Assembly (NCBI RefSeq): GCF_004684905.1
Contig: NZ_SRJC01000001.1
Coordinates: 1,550,001-1,614,000 of the forward strand
Reading direction: 5' to 3'
From: Halobacillus salinus
GTDB lineage: Bacteria > Bacillota > Bacilli > Bacillales > Halobacillaceae
Length of the DNA: 64,000 bases
The notes below the pieces were generated by a model that worked only from the letters and a program-made list of their open reading frames with translations, was not told the DNA's origin and did not search any database. Below are positions 36,569-45,584 of the stretch, piece after piece. Position 1 is the first letter of the stretch, and each line of letters starts with the position of its first letter. Both the position numbers and the translations under genes were made by a program.

Positions 36569-37507
36569 TTAAAAAGGTAAGGGTAGTGTAACTAGAACCA
36601 TTGTAAAGAAGATAATGGTCAAATAGTTCAATGAATAGATGAACATCCATGTCGCCCACTTGTAGTCATTCTTCATAAAGAATCCGGCTACTCCTAATAC
36701 GAGCCATCCAAGCGACAGGACAGAGGCAATGACGAGAAATACAGTACCGAGTGAAGCTAAGTAGATCGGTAGTGGTAATAGACATGCAACGTAAATGACT
36801 ATCTGTCTTTTTGTCATGTTAAAACCATGGACAACAGGAAGCATGGGGATGCCCGCTGCCTTATACTCGTCTTTCTTCTTCATAGCTAAAGCTAAGAAGT
36901 GAGGCGTTTGCCAAATAAACATAATTAAAAACAAAATAATTGCTTCTAATTGGAGTCCTGGGTCGATCGCTGCCCAGCCGATCAAAGGTGGAACAGCGCC
37001 AGAAAAACTTCCGACAACAGTGTTAATCGTGTACCTTCTTTTCGACCACATTGTGTACAAGACCACATAAACAAACCAGCCGAATGCCCCAAAGAGAGCC
37101 GCTTCCACTGTTGTAAACATCAATATGATAAAACCAGCAACCGATGTCGCTATACCTAATGTTCGAATAACGGACAAGGACATCGTCCCAGTTACCGTAG
37201 GTCGACTCTGTGTGCGCGACATGATCGGATCAATATCACGGTCATACCAATTGTTCAAAATACAGCCGCCAGCTATGACGAATGCGGTTCCGAGCATAGT
37301 GAGGATAAAGGCTCCCCAGTGATCGGTAAATTGTGACCCTGTAAAGTGCAACGCAAGCCAAAATCCTGCGAAGGTTGTAATAAGGTTGGAATTAATGATT
37401 CCGACTTTGATCAAACTTTTAATATCAGCTAACAACGAAGACTCACGGACAGTCGATTGGTCCATCAAATCTGCTGAAGCAGACTCGACTGTTCTTGGGT
37501 TATCCAT
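36569..37507 (-). CDS. ctaB: Protoheme IX farnesyltransferase (heme O synthase)
   Basis: 312-aa UbiA-family membrane prenyltransferase making heme O, the precursor of heme A. First aspartate motif NNWYDRDIDPIMSRTQSRP (about 104-123), second region KKDEYKAAGIPMLPVVHG, eight to nine helices. GGAGGAAGATATTACG before the ATG. First gene of the ctaB-F unit and divergent from ctaA. Confidence 0.96.
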   Translation of the reverse strand: MDNPRTVESASADLMDQSTVRESSLLADIKSLIKVGIINSNLITTFAGFWLALHFTGSQFTDHWGAFILTMLGTAFVIAGGCILNNWYDRDIDPIMSRTQSRPTVTGTMSLSVIRTLGIATSVAGFIILMFTTVEAALFGAFGWFVYVVLYTMWSKRRYTINTVVGSFSGAVPPLIGWAAIDPGLQLEAIILFLIMFIWQTPHFLALAMKKKDEYKAAGIPMLPVVHGFNMTKRQIVIYVACLLPLPIYLASLGTVFLVIASVLSLGWLVLGVAGFFMKNDYKWATWMFIYSLNYLTIIFFTMVLVTLPLPF

Positions 37508-37634
37508 CGTAATATCTTCCTCCTTCTACCTCGCTGACATACCCAGCTGAGGGGCGTGTACCTGTCATTCGAGGGCTGCCTCAAGTACAGACACCGTTTT
37601 TTATTGAAGATGTCTGCCCAGAAACATCAGAATT

Positions 37635-37663
37635 ATTGTATCATGGAATCATTGTTCTATCTA
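37635..37663 (-). promoter_or_regulatory. Sigma-A promoter of ctaB
   Basis: Minus strand: TAGATA (37663-37658), 17-bp spacer, TACAAT (37640-37635) preceded by TGA, i.e. an extended -10. Confidence 0.7.
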
Positions 37664-37686
37664 TTTAAACTGGAGAATTTTATTTA

Positions 37687-37706
37687 ATTGTGACAACTTT
37701 GTGAAG
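37687..37706 (+). promoter_or_regulatory. Tandem ResD-like binding elements
   Basis: TTTGTGAAG (37698-37706) matches eight of nine positions of the B. subtilis ResD box TTTGTGAAT; ATTGTGACA (37687-37695) is a weaker copy 11 bp away, about one helical turn. ResD activates ctaA in B. subtilis from this same intergenic region, so the location fits. Confidence 0.5.
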
Positions 37707-37919
37707 CTGTTCTAATCAGAAGTATTCACTAGTTTGAAGACTTTTAACAGTGTTTCCAACTATTTTCTAAGATTTCTTGTAAAACGGCGTACTTATATAG
37801 TTCTAGCAAACCATTCCACAATATGCAAGTTTTTTTCGTGGAATAGTAATGATTTCTTTCCTATGAAATGGTATTATATTGTTCGTCGATTTTGTATTAC
37901 ATATAAGGGAGTTCATCCT

Positions 37920-38834
37920 ATGAAATTACTGAAAGGTCTTGCCGTCCTTTCCACATTCGGTATGCTGTTGGTGCTGTTGGGCGGTGCGTTAGTTACAAAA
38001 ACAGGATCAGGTATGGGGTGCGGACAGAGTTGGCCGCTCTGCCATGGTCAACTGATCCCTTCCTCTATTAACCTTGAGCTCATCATCGAACTTAGCCACA
38101 GGTTAGTCTCTGGTGGCGTAGGTCTCTTCGTTCTTGCTTTAGCTATTCTATCGTGGCGAAGAGTAGGACACATTCGGGAAGTTAAATTCTTATCCTTCCT
38201 AGCTTTCTTTTTCCTTCTTGCTCAGGGACTCATCGGCGCTGCCGCGGTAAAATGGGGACAGTCAGACTTTGTTTTAGCAATGCACTTCGGAATTTCGCTG
38301 GTTTCATTCTCCGCTGTGTTATTGCTCACACTTATCATCTTTGAGATAGACAAAAAGTTCGACGCCGATTCGGTGTATATCAAAAAAGATCTGAGAATCC
38401 AGTTCTATGGCTTGATCAGTTATGTACTGCTGGTTGTCTATACAGGTGCTCTTGTCCGGCACACGAATTCGAGTATGGTGTGTATGGACTGGCCATTTTG
38501 TTATAACCGTTCTCCTTTCGATTTCAGTTCCTACGGTATTTACCAGTGGATACAAATGGGACATCGCTTAGCTGCAGGAATGGTATTTATCTGGACTATT
38601 TATTTGTTTATAAAAGTACTTCGCGAGTATAAAGATGATTCGCTGATGAGAACAGGTTGGTTAATTGCCGTAATCCTCATGATCGTACAAGTTGCACTTG
38701 GGGCTTTTGTCATCATTACATACGTGCATCTGATCGTTGCACTACTTCATGCCCTTGTCATTTCATTATATGTAGGGTTACTCTCTTACTTCCTACTCCT
38801 ATCATCACGAAGCGCAAAAAAGCATAAGGATTAA
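37920..38834 (+). CDS. ctaA: Heme A synthase
   Basis: Converts heme O to heme A by oxidising the C8 methyl group. 304 aa, eight helices in two related halves; the cysteine pair GCGQSWPLCHGQ near residue 40 and its counterpart VCMDWPFCYN, plus paired histidines (ELSHRL, GHRLAAG, AMHFG, VALLHA). The frame is open to 37734, but ATG 37920 with AAGGGAG gives the family N-terminus MKLLKGLAVL. Confidence 0.95.
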   Translation: MKLLKGLAVLSTFGMLLVLLGGALVTKTGSGMGCGQSWPLCHGQLIPSSINLELIIELSHRLVSGGVGLFVLALAILSWRRVGHIREVKFLSFLAFFFLLAQGLIGAAAVKWGQSDFVLAMHFGISLVSFSAVLLLTLIIFEIDKKFDADSVYIKKDLRIQFYGLISYVLLVVYTGALVRHTNSSMVCMDWPFCYNRSPFDFSSYGIYQWIQMGHRLAAGMVFIWTIYLFIKVLREYKDDSLMRTGWLIAVILMIVQVALGAFVIITYVHLIVALLHALVISLYVGLLSYFLLLSSRSAKKHKD

Positions 38835-38835
38835 A

Positions 38836-38868
38836 AAAGCTCAGAGCTTCAGGCTCTGAGCTTTTCTT
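38836..38868. terminator. Bidirectional terminator ctaA/pycA
   Basis: AAAAGCTCAGAGC/GCTCTGAGCTTTT stem with TTCAG loop between converging genes. Confidence 0.9.
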
Positions 38869-38869
38869 A

Positions 38870-41800
38870 TTATTCAAACTCTATCAACAAGTCTCCCACA
38901 TGAATAGCCTCATTGCTATCAACATAGATGTCCTTGATCACACCATCAAACGGCGCTTGTACGGTAGTCTCCATTTTCATTGCCTCTGTAATCATCAGGT
39001 GGTCCCCTTTTTTGACGGTTTCCCCCTTATTAGAAATAACTTTGATTACTGTACCAGGCATCGTTGCCCCTATATGCTTCTCATTTGCTTTATTCGCTTT
39101 TGGACGTTCTTGAACAGCTGCTTTCACATTCTCATCCCGAATCACGACCTCACGGGATTGACCGTTCAATTCAAAGTAAATGGTTCTCGTACCATCTACT
39201 TGGGCTTCTCCTACGGAAACAAGCTTCACTATCAATGTTTTCCCTTGCTCAATCTCCACACTAATCTCTTCACCAAGTCTCATCCCATAGAAGAAGGTAG
39301 GAGTATCAAGAGCGGACATATCACCATATTTCTCCGTGAATGACTGGTGGTCTAAGAACACTTTCGGATAAAGAGCATAGCTGATCATATCAAAGCTTGT
39401 GACTGGTCGATTCAATTTATGGAATAATGTTTCTTTTAAATCGTTGAAGTCTACAGGCTCTAACAACTCACCAGGTCTCACTTGTAGTGGTTCACGGCCT
39501 TTCAAGATAATCTGTTGCAATTCTGAAGGAAACCCTCCATATGGCTGGCCTAAATACCCTTGGAATAACTCAATCACACTGTCAGGGAAATCAAGAGATT
39601 GTCCACGTTCATATATGTCATCTTCTGTAAGGTCATTCTGAACCATGAACAGTGCCATATCCCCTACGACTTTCGAAGAAGGGGTCACTTTCACCAAGTC
39701 ACCAAACATGTCATTAACTCGGCGGTACATAGCTTTCACTTCATCCCAACGATTTCCCAGCCCGACTGCTTTCGCCTGCTGCTGAAGGTTACTGTACTGA
39801 CCTCCTGGCATCTCGTGGTGATAAACTTCCGTATGAGGTGCTCTCATCCCACTTTCGAAATCGTGGTAGAAGTTACGAATATCTTCCCAATAGTGGCCAA
39901 GCTCCTCATATGAATCAATATTGATGTGCGGTTTGCGTTCATTTGCTTGTAAAGCATGATACAGGCTATTGGCGCTAGGCTGAGAAGTCAGGCCTGCCAT
40001 TGTGCCTGCTGCAACGTCGACAACATCCACGCCTGCTTCCACTGCCCTGGCGTAGGTGAATATGCCATTCCCGCTCGTATCGTGTGTGTGCAAGTGAATC
40101 GGAATATCGACTGTCTCTTTCAATGTAGAGATAAGTTGATAGGCTGCCTCTGGTTTCAATAGACCCGCCATGTCTTTAATCCCCAGGATATGGGCGCCAG
40201 CATCTTCAAGCTCTTTTGCTAGGTTCTTATAATAATTCAGGTCATATTTAGGACGTGATGAATCTAAGATATCACCTGTGTAACACATAGCAGCCTCTGC
40301 TACTTTTCCATTTTCGCGAACAGCATCAATGGTCAATTTCATCCCTTCTACCCAGTTCAAGCTATCGAAAATCCGGAAGACGTCTATGCCTGCATTAGCA
40401 CTCTTTTCGACAAACTCCTTGATCAAATTATCCGGGTAGTTTTTGTATCCCACTGCATTGGATGCTCTCAGTAACATTTGGAAAAGTACATTCGGAGCTT
40501 TTTCCCTTAATTTGAGAAGTCGCGACCACGGGTCTTCGTTCAAGAAGCGGTAAGAAACATCAAAGGTAGCGCCTCCCCACATTTCGAATGAAAACAAGTC
40601 CGGAAGAAGTCGTGCAGTAGGTTCTGCAATCGCTTCTAAATCCTTCGTTCTGACTCGTGTAGCCAGCAAGGATTGGTGGGCGTCACGGAATGTTGTATCT
40701 GTAAGTAGCACTTCCTGGCGGTTCTTCACCCATTCCGCCAGTCCTTCTGGTCCACGCTCATCCAATATCTGCTTCGTACCGTTAGGCATAGGGTCGGAAT
40801 GTTTAACAACCGGAATCCTCGGCTCCTGGAAAGTCGGTTTCTTACGATTTCCATACCCTTCAAAACCGTTGATTGTCCGGTCAGCTATGTAAGTAAGCAT
40901 CTTGGTACCGCGGTCTTTTCGTTTAGGGAAGACAAACAGTTCCGGAGAACGGTCGATAAATGTGGTGTCATACTCACCGTTCAGGAATTGTTTATGCATG
41001 ACGACATTTTCGAGAAATGGAATATTCGTTTTAATACCCCTGATTCTGAACTCTTTAAGGTTCCGTACCATTTTGTGAGCTGCCTGATCAAAACTTAATG
41101 CCCATGTGGAGAGTTTTACTAACAAGGAATCATAATAAGGAGAGATAACTGCTCCTTGAAAACCGTTCCCTGCATCCAAACGAACACCGAATCCTCCTCC
41201 AGATCTATAGGCCATAATCTTACCTGTATCTGGCATGAAGTTATTGAGCGGATCTTCAGTGGTAACACGAGACTGAATCGCATATCCGTGAGTACGGATC
41301 TCCTCTTGTAGAGGAATGCCTACCTCTTTTGAATGGAGAGCGTGTCCTTCTGCTACCATGATCTGAGTCTGGACGATATCGACTCCTGTGATCATCTCGG
41401 TAATCGTATGTTCTACTTGAACACGTGGATTAACCTCGATGAAGTAAAATTCATCCCCCGTCACGAGAAACTCTACTGTTCCTGCATTAATGTAATCTAC
41501 ATTGTTCATCAACTGGACAGCTGCGTCACAAATCTGTTCCCGAAGCTCGTTATTCAGCGCGACGCTCGGGGCAACTTCCACTACTTTTTGGTGCCTGCGT
41601 TGCACAGAGCAGTCACGTTCATACAAGTGAACAAGGTTCCCATCACGATCTCCAATGATCTGCACTTCGATATGCTTCGGCTGCTCGATTAACTTCTCTA
41701 CATAAACTTCGTCGCTTCCAAAAGCTGCTCTTGCTTCAGATCTGGCCCGGTCGTATGCTTCTTCAAGACTATCAGCGTTGCGGACAACTCTCATACCGCG

Positions 41801-42313
41801 GCCTCCGCCACCCATTGCGGCCTTGATCATTAACGGATAACCGTTATCGTTTGCGAAGCGGCGCACTTCTTCTAAACCGCTTACAGGACCGTCACTGCCT
41901 GGTATGACAGGAATGTCCGCTGCAATCGCCTGTTCTCTTGCTTTCACTTTATCACCGAACATATGGAGCTGTTCACTATTCGGTCCAATGAAGGTCAAAC
42001 CTTCTTCTTCACACCGTTTTGCGAAATGTATGTTTTCAGACAAGAAGCCGTAGCCAGGGTGAATAGCATCAACCCCGACACTTTTAGCGATTTCAATGAT
42101 TCCCTCGATGTCCAAATATGCATCGATCGGCTTTTTCCCTTTACCAACAAGATAAGCTTCATCTGCTTTATATCTGTGGTATGAACCCGTATCTTCCTGA
42201 GAGTAGATTGCAACTGTTCGAATGTTCAGTTCTGTACAAGCACGAAAAACTCGGATGGCAATTTCGCCACGGTTAGCAACTAGTACTTTATTGATTTTCT
42301 TCAATTCTGCCAT
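38870..42313 (-). CDS. pycA: Pyruvate carboxylase
   Basis: Biotin enzyme making oxaloacetate from pyruvate, bicarbonate and ATP to refill the TCA cycle. 1147 aa, full length: biotin carboxylase (about 1-455; HPGYGFLSEN, GGGGRGMRVV), carboxyltransferase (about 530-830; TDTTFRDAHQSLLATR, IDVFRIFDSLN), allosteric/PYC_OADA segment and biotinyl domain with EAMKMET (biotinyl Lys about 1113). Its ATG lies inside the end of ftsW (13-bp overlap), with GAGGAGTGAG as ribosome-binding site. Confidence 0.98.
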   Translation of the reverse strand: MAELKKINKVLVANRGEIAIRVFRACTELNIRTVAIYSQEDTGSYHRYKADEAYLVGKGKKPIDAYLDIEGIIEIAKSVGVDAIHPGYGFLSENIHFAKRCEEEGLTFIGPNSEQLHMFGDKVKAREQAIAADIPVIPGSDGPVSGLEEVRRFANDNGYPLMIKAAMGGGGRGMRVVRNADSLEEAYDRARSEARAAFGSDEVYVEKLIEQPKHIEVQIIGDRDGNLVHLYERDCSVQRRHQKVVEVAPSVALNNELREQICDAAVQLMNNVDYINAGTVEFLVTGDEFYFIEVNPRVQVEHTITEMITGVDIVQTQIMVAEGHALHSKEVGIPLQEEIRTHGYAIQSRVTTEDPLNNFMPDTGKIMAYRSGGGFGVRLDAGNGFQGAVISPYYDSLLVKLSTWALSFDQAAHKMVRNLKEFRIRGIKTNIPFLENVVMHKQFLNGEYDTTFIDRSPELFVFPKRKDRGTKMLTYIADRTINGFEGYGNRKKPTFQEPRIPVVKHSDPMPNGTKQILDERGPEGLAEWVKNRQEVLLTDTTFRDAHQSLLATRVRTKDLEAIAEPTARLLPDLFSFEMWGGATFDVSYRFLNEDPWSRLLKLREKAPNVLFQMLLRASNAVGYKNYPDNLIKEFVEKSANAGIDVFRIFDSLNWVEGMKLTIDAVRENGKVAEAAMCYTGDILDSSRPKYDLNYYKNLAKELEDAGAHILGIKDMAGLLKPEAAYQLISTLKETVDIPIHLHTHDTSGNGIFTYARAVEAGVDVVDVAAGTMAGLTSQPSANSLYHALQANERKPHINIDSYEELGHYWEDIRNFYHDFESGMRAPHTEVYHHEMPGGQYSNLQQQAKAVGLGNRWDEVKAMYRRVNDMFGDLVKVTPSSKVVGDMALFMVQNDLTEDDIYERGQSLDFPDSVIELFQGYLGQPYGGFPSELQQIILKGREPLQVRPGELLEPVDFNDLKETLFHKLNRPVTSFDMISYALYPKVFLDHQSFTEKYGDMSALDTPTFFYGMRLGEEISVEIEQGKTLIVKLVSVGEAQVDGTRTIYFELNGQSREVVIRDENVKAAVQERPKANKANEKHIGATMPGTVIKVISNKGETVKKGDHLMITEAMKMETTVQAPFDGVIKDIYVDSNEAIHVGDLLIEFE

Positions 42314-43497
42314 GATCTCACTCCTCTATTGGTCATCGGTTCTACATTTCTTTCCACTACCTCTTCTTCTTCCTCCTCTTCCTCTTTGACTTTTACAGTT
42401 CTTGCTATATTATTTAAGATCCCAACAGCTATCATAAGAATAACAAGGGAGGATCCTCCATAACTTACAAAAGGCAGGGTTACCCCTGTGATTGGAAGTA
42501 TTCCACTCATCGCGCCAAGATTAATAAAAGCTTGAAGCCCGATCATAGAGGATATACCGAGTGCGAGTAATGCGCCAAATGCATCACGACATTTCGATGA
42601 TATGTATAATCCCCTAAGTACGATCAGAGCTAATAAGCCAACCGTAATACCAACTCCGATAAAGCCCAGTTCTTCAGCAATAACCGCCATAATGAAATCT
42701 GTATGAGGTTCTGGAAGGTAGCCCAACTTCTGAATACCTTGTCCAATACCTTCGCCAACAAGACCTCCTGTACCGATTGCGACATACGACTGGATCAAGT
42801 GATATCCGTCATCGTCCGGTGATTCGAATGGTTGATAAGCTCCGGAGAACCTCTCAAGCCTCTCATCTGTCACCATCTGGGTCGCCCCGATTCCTATGAC
42901 GCCAAACGTAACCACAACTAGTAATAAGATATGTGTCCACTTAATACCGGAACTCATGATGATCAAACTGGCAATCATGCCGATAACAGCAGCAGAGCCG
43001 ATGTCAGGCTGCATGATGATCAAACCCAAAATCAGTACCGTCAAAACAAGCGGTGGAATTACCGCTTTTCCAAAATCATCGATATATTTCTGTTTTTTTG
43101 CATAAACAGAAGATAAGTATATGATCAAGCCGATTTTGACAAATTCAGCTGGTTGAAAATTCATAAAACCAAGGTTGTACCAGGAAACCGCGTTATTCGT
43201 CTCTGTTCCAAAGAAGAACAATAATCCCAGCGACAGTAACATGAACAAAACAATAGCCTTGGTCAACTTCTGCCAATGGCGATAAGGAATAGCAGACACC
43301 AAAATCATCATTCCAAGTCCTACCGTTAACCATTGAATCTGCTTGATCAAAAAGTGGTTGCTCTCGACTCCGAATACCATCGGTCCATACACCATACTTG
43401 CACTGTAGATCATGATTGTTCCGAATGCAGCAAGTGCAATAGGGGCAAACAATAAACTAAAGTCATAGGTTTTTAAGCGTTGAAACATTTCATTCAT
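42301..43497 (-). CDS. ftsW: FtsW-type lipid II polymerase/SEDS division protein
   Basis: 398-aa SEDS-family peptidoglycan glycosyltransferase of the divisome, partner of PbpB. About ten helices; family motifs MQPDIGSAAV, the loop YQPFESPDDDGYHLIQS, GGLVGEGIGQGIQKLGYLPEPHTDFI and GVTLPFVSYGGSS. The cytoplasmic C-terminus has a run of about eight glutamates (VKEEEEEEEEVVERN). Position between ylaN and pycA is that of B. subtilis ftsW (ylaO), not spoVE. Confidence 0.94.
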   Translation of the reverse strand: MNEMFQRLKTYDFSLLFAPIALAAFGTIMIYSASMVYGPMVFGVESNHFLIKQIQWLTVGLGMMILVSAIPYRHWQKLTKAIVLFMLLSLGLLFFFGTETNNAVSWYNLGFMNFQPAEFVKIGLIIYLSSVYAKKQKYIDDFGKAVIPPLVLTVLILGLIIMQPDIGSAAVIGMIASLIIMSSGIKWTHILLLVVVTFGVIGIGATQMVTDERLERFSGAYQPFESPDDDGYHLIQSYVAIGTGGLVGEGIGQGIQKLGYLPEPHTDFIMAVIAEELGFIGVGITVGLLALIVLRGLYISSKCRDAFGALLALGISSMIGLQAFINLGAMSGILPITGVTLPFVSYGGSSLVILMIAVGILNNIARTVKVKEEEEEEEEVVERNVEPMTNRGVRSWQN

Positions 43498-43548
43498 CCC
43501 TACTTTTTCATATTTTCATAGACGAACGTCCTAAGTAGTCCCAGATAC

Positions 43549-43592
43549 AAAAAAACTCAAATTACAACTGAGGACGTCGCAATTTGAGTAAG
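43549..43592 (-). terminator. Terminator after ylaN
   Basis: ACTCAAATT/AATTTGAGT stem with a long loop that can pair further, followed on minus by TTTTTTT. Confidence 0.75.
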
Positions 43593-43596
43593 TCTA

Positions 43597-43878
43597 TCAT
43601 GATTTCTGTGCAGCCTCATGTAGAACATTCAATTGTTTTTCTAAGTTATCCAGAAGTTCTTTGCCTTCTTCTTCCGTAACGAGGTTAAGACGTACCGCAA
43701 AGTGAATTTCACGTGATAACCCGAACATTTGTGTATCTAAAACTTCTTCATAAAGTGGACACTGAGGCATCGTCAAGTTGTCCATCTGAACTTTAATTAA
43801 CCGAAGTATTTTATCAGCGTCAGCTTTTAGAAGGGCGTAGGCCTTTTCACGATGATCCACAGCCACATCAGACAACAT
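43597..43878 (-). CDS. ylaN: YlaN family protein, iron homeostasis
   Basis: 93-aa helical cytoplasmic protein. Recent work in B. subtilis and S. aureus links YlaN to iron limitation and to relief of Fur repression; it is essential under low iron. Sequence features [17 protein letters not shown] and [17 protein letters not shown] fit the family. ATG 43878 is chosen for GGAGGGG seven bases upstream, although the frame opens at 43893. Confidence 0.92.
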   Translation of the reverse strand: MLSDVAVDHREKAYALLKADADKILRLIKVQMDNLTMPQCPLYEEVLDTQMFGLSREIHFAVRLNLVTEEEGKELLDNLEKQLNVLHEAAQKS

Positions 43879-43912
43879 CAAAATCCCCTCCATTTACAGT
43901 CTATCTCTTTTC

Positions 43913-43941
43913 ATATTATCGTCTCGTACGAAAAAATGCAA
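43913..43941 (-). promoter_or_regulatory. Candidate sigma-A promoter of ylaN
   Basis: Minus strand TTGCAT (43941-43936), 17-bp spacer, TAATAT (43918-43913); four of six matches each. Confidence 0.5.
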
Positions 43942-43960
43942 CAGAGGTTCAGTCATTCCC

Positions 43961-44890
43961 CTAAAAAATTGACAAATCGTAGCGATTAGACAATAGCTCT
44001 AATAATTTCAAGCCTACGACACTGTTCCCTTTTTCATCTAGACTGGGGCCGTAAACAGCTATACCGCCGAAGTGATTGAGTGATGCCAGCACGGATCCTG
44101 ACACTCCACTTTTGGCTGGGATTCCTACTTTGATTGCAAACGAGCCTGAAGCATCGTACATACCACATGTGACCATGAAGGTCTTACAGATTCTAGCTAG
44201 ATGCTTAGGGATAATACTCCTTCCTGATTCCAGATCACGCCCTCCATTAGCAAATAGTGCACCTATTCTTGCTAACTGACATACATTCACTTCAATGGCA
44301 CATTGTTTTGTATAAGCATCGAGCGTCTCTTCCACGCTCCCCTTCACAATTCGATGTTGCTTCATATAGAAAAGTAGCGAACGATTCAAGAATGATGTCT
44401 CGAATTCATTGGAAGCAACTTCAGGATTGTACCCTATCGTGTGATCATCTGTCAGGTCATGAATAAAACTAAGTAACCTTCCTACTTTTTCATCCGGCGT
44501 ATCTCCGTGGATCATATTGGTAACGGCTAGTGCTCCGGCATTGATCATGGGATTCAGTGGTTTGCCTGGCGTTTTCTCCAGACGATAGATCGAATGGAAC
44601 GGGTCTCCAGTAGGCTCCATACCAACCCGATCAAACACATAATCCTCCCCGTTATCCATTAGAGCAAGCGCAAGAGCGATGACTTTCGATATACTTTGCA
44701 GAGTGAAAGTAGCGTCAGTATACCCTGCCTCGACACTCTCCCCGTTCAAGTATTGGATCGCTACAGCGAGTTCTTCTGGGTTCTGCCTTGATAGGGCAGG
44801 AATATAGTTTGCCACTTGACCGTCGAAAGCATAAGGCCTTACATTTTCAAGCCATTCTTCTAATATGTCTTGTGTGATATCTTTTTTCAA
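43961..44890 (-). CDS. glsA: Glutaminase
   Basis: Hydrolyses glutamine to glutamate and ammonia; serine-dependent beta-lactamase-like fold. 309 aa with catalytic SISK (Ser 66, Lys 69), NPMINAGALA and the PAKSGVSGS motif late in the sequence. Start is TTG at 44890 (LKKDITQD) with GGGAGG nine bases before; no in-frame ATG is better. Equivalent in place to ylaM of B. subtilis. In halophiles glutamate supply also helps osmoadaptation (inference). Confidence 0.93.
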   Translation of the reverse strand: MKKDITQDILEEWLENVRPYAFDGQVANYIPALSRQNPEELAVAIQYLNGESVEAGYTDATFTLQSISKVIALALALMDNGEDYVFDRVGMEPTGDPFHSIYRLEKTPGKPLNPMINAGALAVTNMIHGDTPDEKVGRLLSFIHDLTDDHTIGYNPEVASNEFETSFLNRSLLFYMKQHRIVKGSVEETLDAYTKQCAIEVNVCQLARIGALFANGGRDLESGRSIIPKHLARICKTFMVTCGMYDASGSFAIKVGIPAKSGVSGSVLASLNHFGGIAVYGPSLDEKGNSVVGLKLLELLSNRYDLSIF

Positions 44891-44974
44891 AAGGCATGAC
44901 CTCCCTTAATGAAATCGAATTCATTTTTTGCTATCATGGAGTAGGTTGATAATTATTGGAAAGGTGGCTCCACC

Positions 44975-45469
44975 ATGATTGTACAAATTGCTGGAAACGT
45001 AAAGTTTCCGATCACCTTAGATCCAACAGTGTGGATCTTTGACGATCGTAAGGTAACGTTCAAAGAAATATTCGAACCAGAAAATGCAGAGTCTTCCATA
45101 GAAGAAGAAGACGAATTAAAGCGCAAATCCCTTCGCTTTGATCGCGAAGTATATCAACAAAAGCTGAATCCACCCGTGAATAAAAGCATTAACCGATATG
45201 AAAAGCAGCGAATTGTAAATGGTACGTTTCTAATGCCCATTAAATCTTTCCTTCAAACTAGCGAACCCATGAAAGACGTTACACAAGCAAAGCTTATATC
45301 AGATCAGGAAGAAGAAATTATAGATGCTGATCTGCTTGCAGATTCGTACTTACTATTTGCAGAGAACGGAAAGCCACTTAAAGAGAGTGGGCCGATTCAT
45401 ATTTACTTCCATGATGGATCGAATCAAGATGCGCCGATCAAAGGAATCAAAAGAATTGAATTGCAATAA
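44975..45469 (+). CDS. ylaL: YlaL-like hypothetical protein
   Basis: 164 aa, soluble, beginning MIVQIAGNVKFPITLDPTVWIFDDRKV, with a charged, low-complexity middle (IEEEDELKRKS) and a C-terminal IHIYFHDGSNQ strand. I identify it by position (between glsA and ylaJ) and overall character with YlaL; function unknown. AAAGGTGGCTCCACC precedes the ATG. The ylaK (PhoH-like) gene that follows in B. subtilis is absent. Confidence 0.78.
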   Translation: MIVQIAGNVKFPITLDPTVWIFDDRKVTFKEIFEPENAESSIEEEDELKRKSLRFDREVYQQKLNPPVNKSINRYEKQRIVNGTFLMPIKSFLQTSEPMKDVTQAKLISDQEEEIIDADLLADSYLLFAENGKPLKESGPIHIYFHDGSNQDAPIKGIKRIELQ

Positions 45470-45474
45470 CTCCT

Positions 45475-45502
45475 GAGGGCAGCTAACAAGCTGTCCTTTT
45501 TA
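45475..45502 (+). terminator. Terminator after ylaL
   Basis: AGGGCAGCT/AGCTGTCCT stem with AACA loop, then TTTTT. Confidence 0.85.
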
Positions 45503-45584
45503 CATATTCTTTTCCAAAGTTGCACACACTATAAGCACAAATCCAATGCCCTAAATGGGCTTACTAAGAAATGTGGTGTTGACG

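Larger units (their letters stand above)
37508..37919. other. ctaB/ctaA divergent intergenic region (412 bp)
   Basis: Holds the ctaB promoter, two tandem ResD-like elements and the ctaA leader. No gene seen. The 37734-37919 part is open in the ctaA frame but lacks coding character and precedes the supported ctaA start. A possible extended -10 for ctaA (TGGTATTAT, 37867-37875) is weak. Confidence 0.6.

Noticed and set aside
37687-37706. Rex operator
   Set aside because: The two TTGTGA units are direct repeats, whereas a Rex site is an inverted repeat TTGTGA-N6-TCACAA; the ResD reading fits better.
37734-37919. 62-residue extension of ctaA
   Set aside because: Not hydrophobic like CtaA, no ribosome-binding site; ATG 37920 with AAGGGAG matches the family start.
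38319-38564. 81-aa minus-strand frame
   Set aside because: Antisense within ctaA, no start signals.
41333-41692. 119-aa plus-strand frame
   Set aside because: Antisense to the biotin carboxylase part of pycA; no start signals and no family resemblance.
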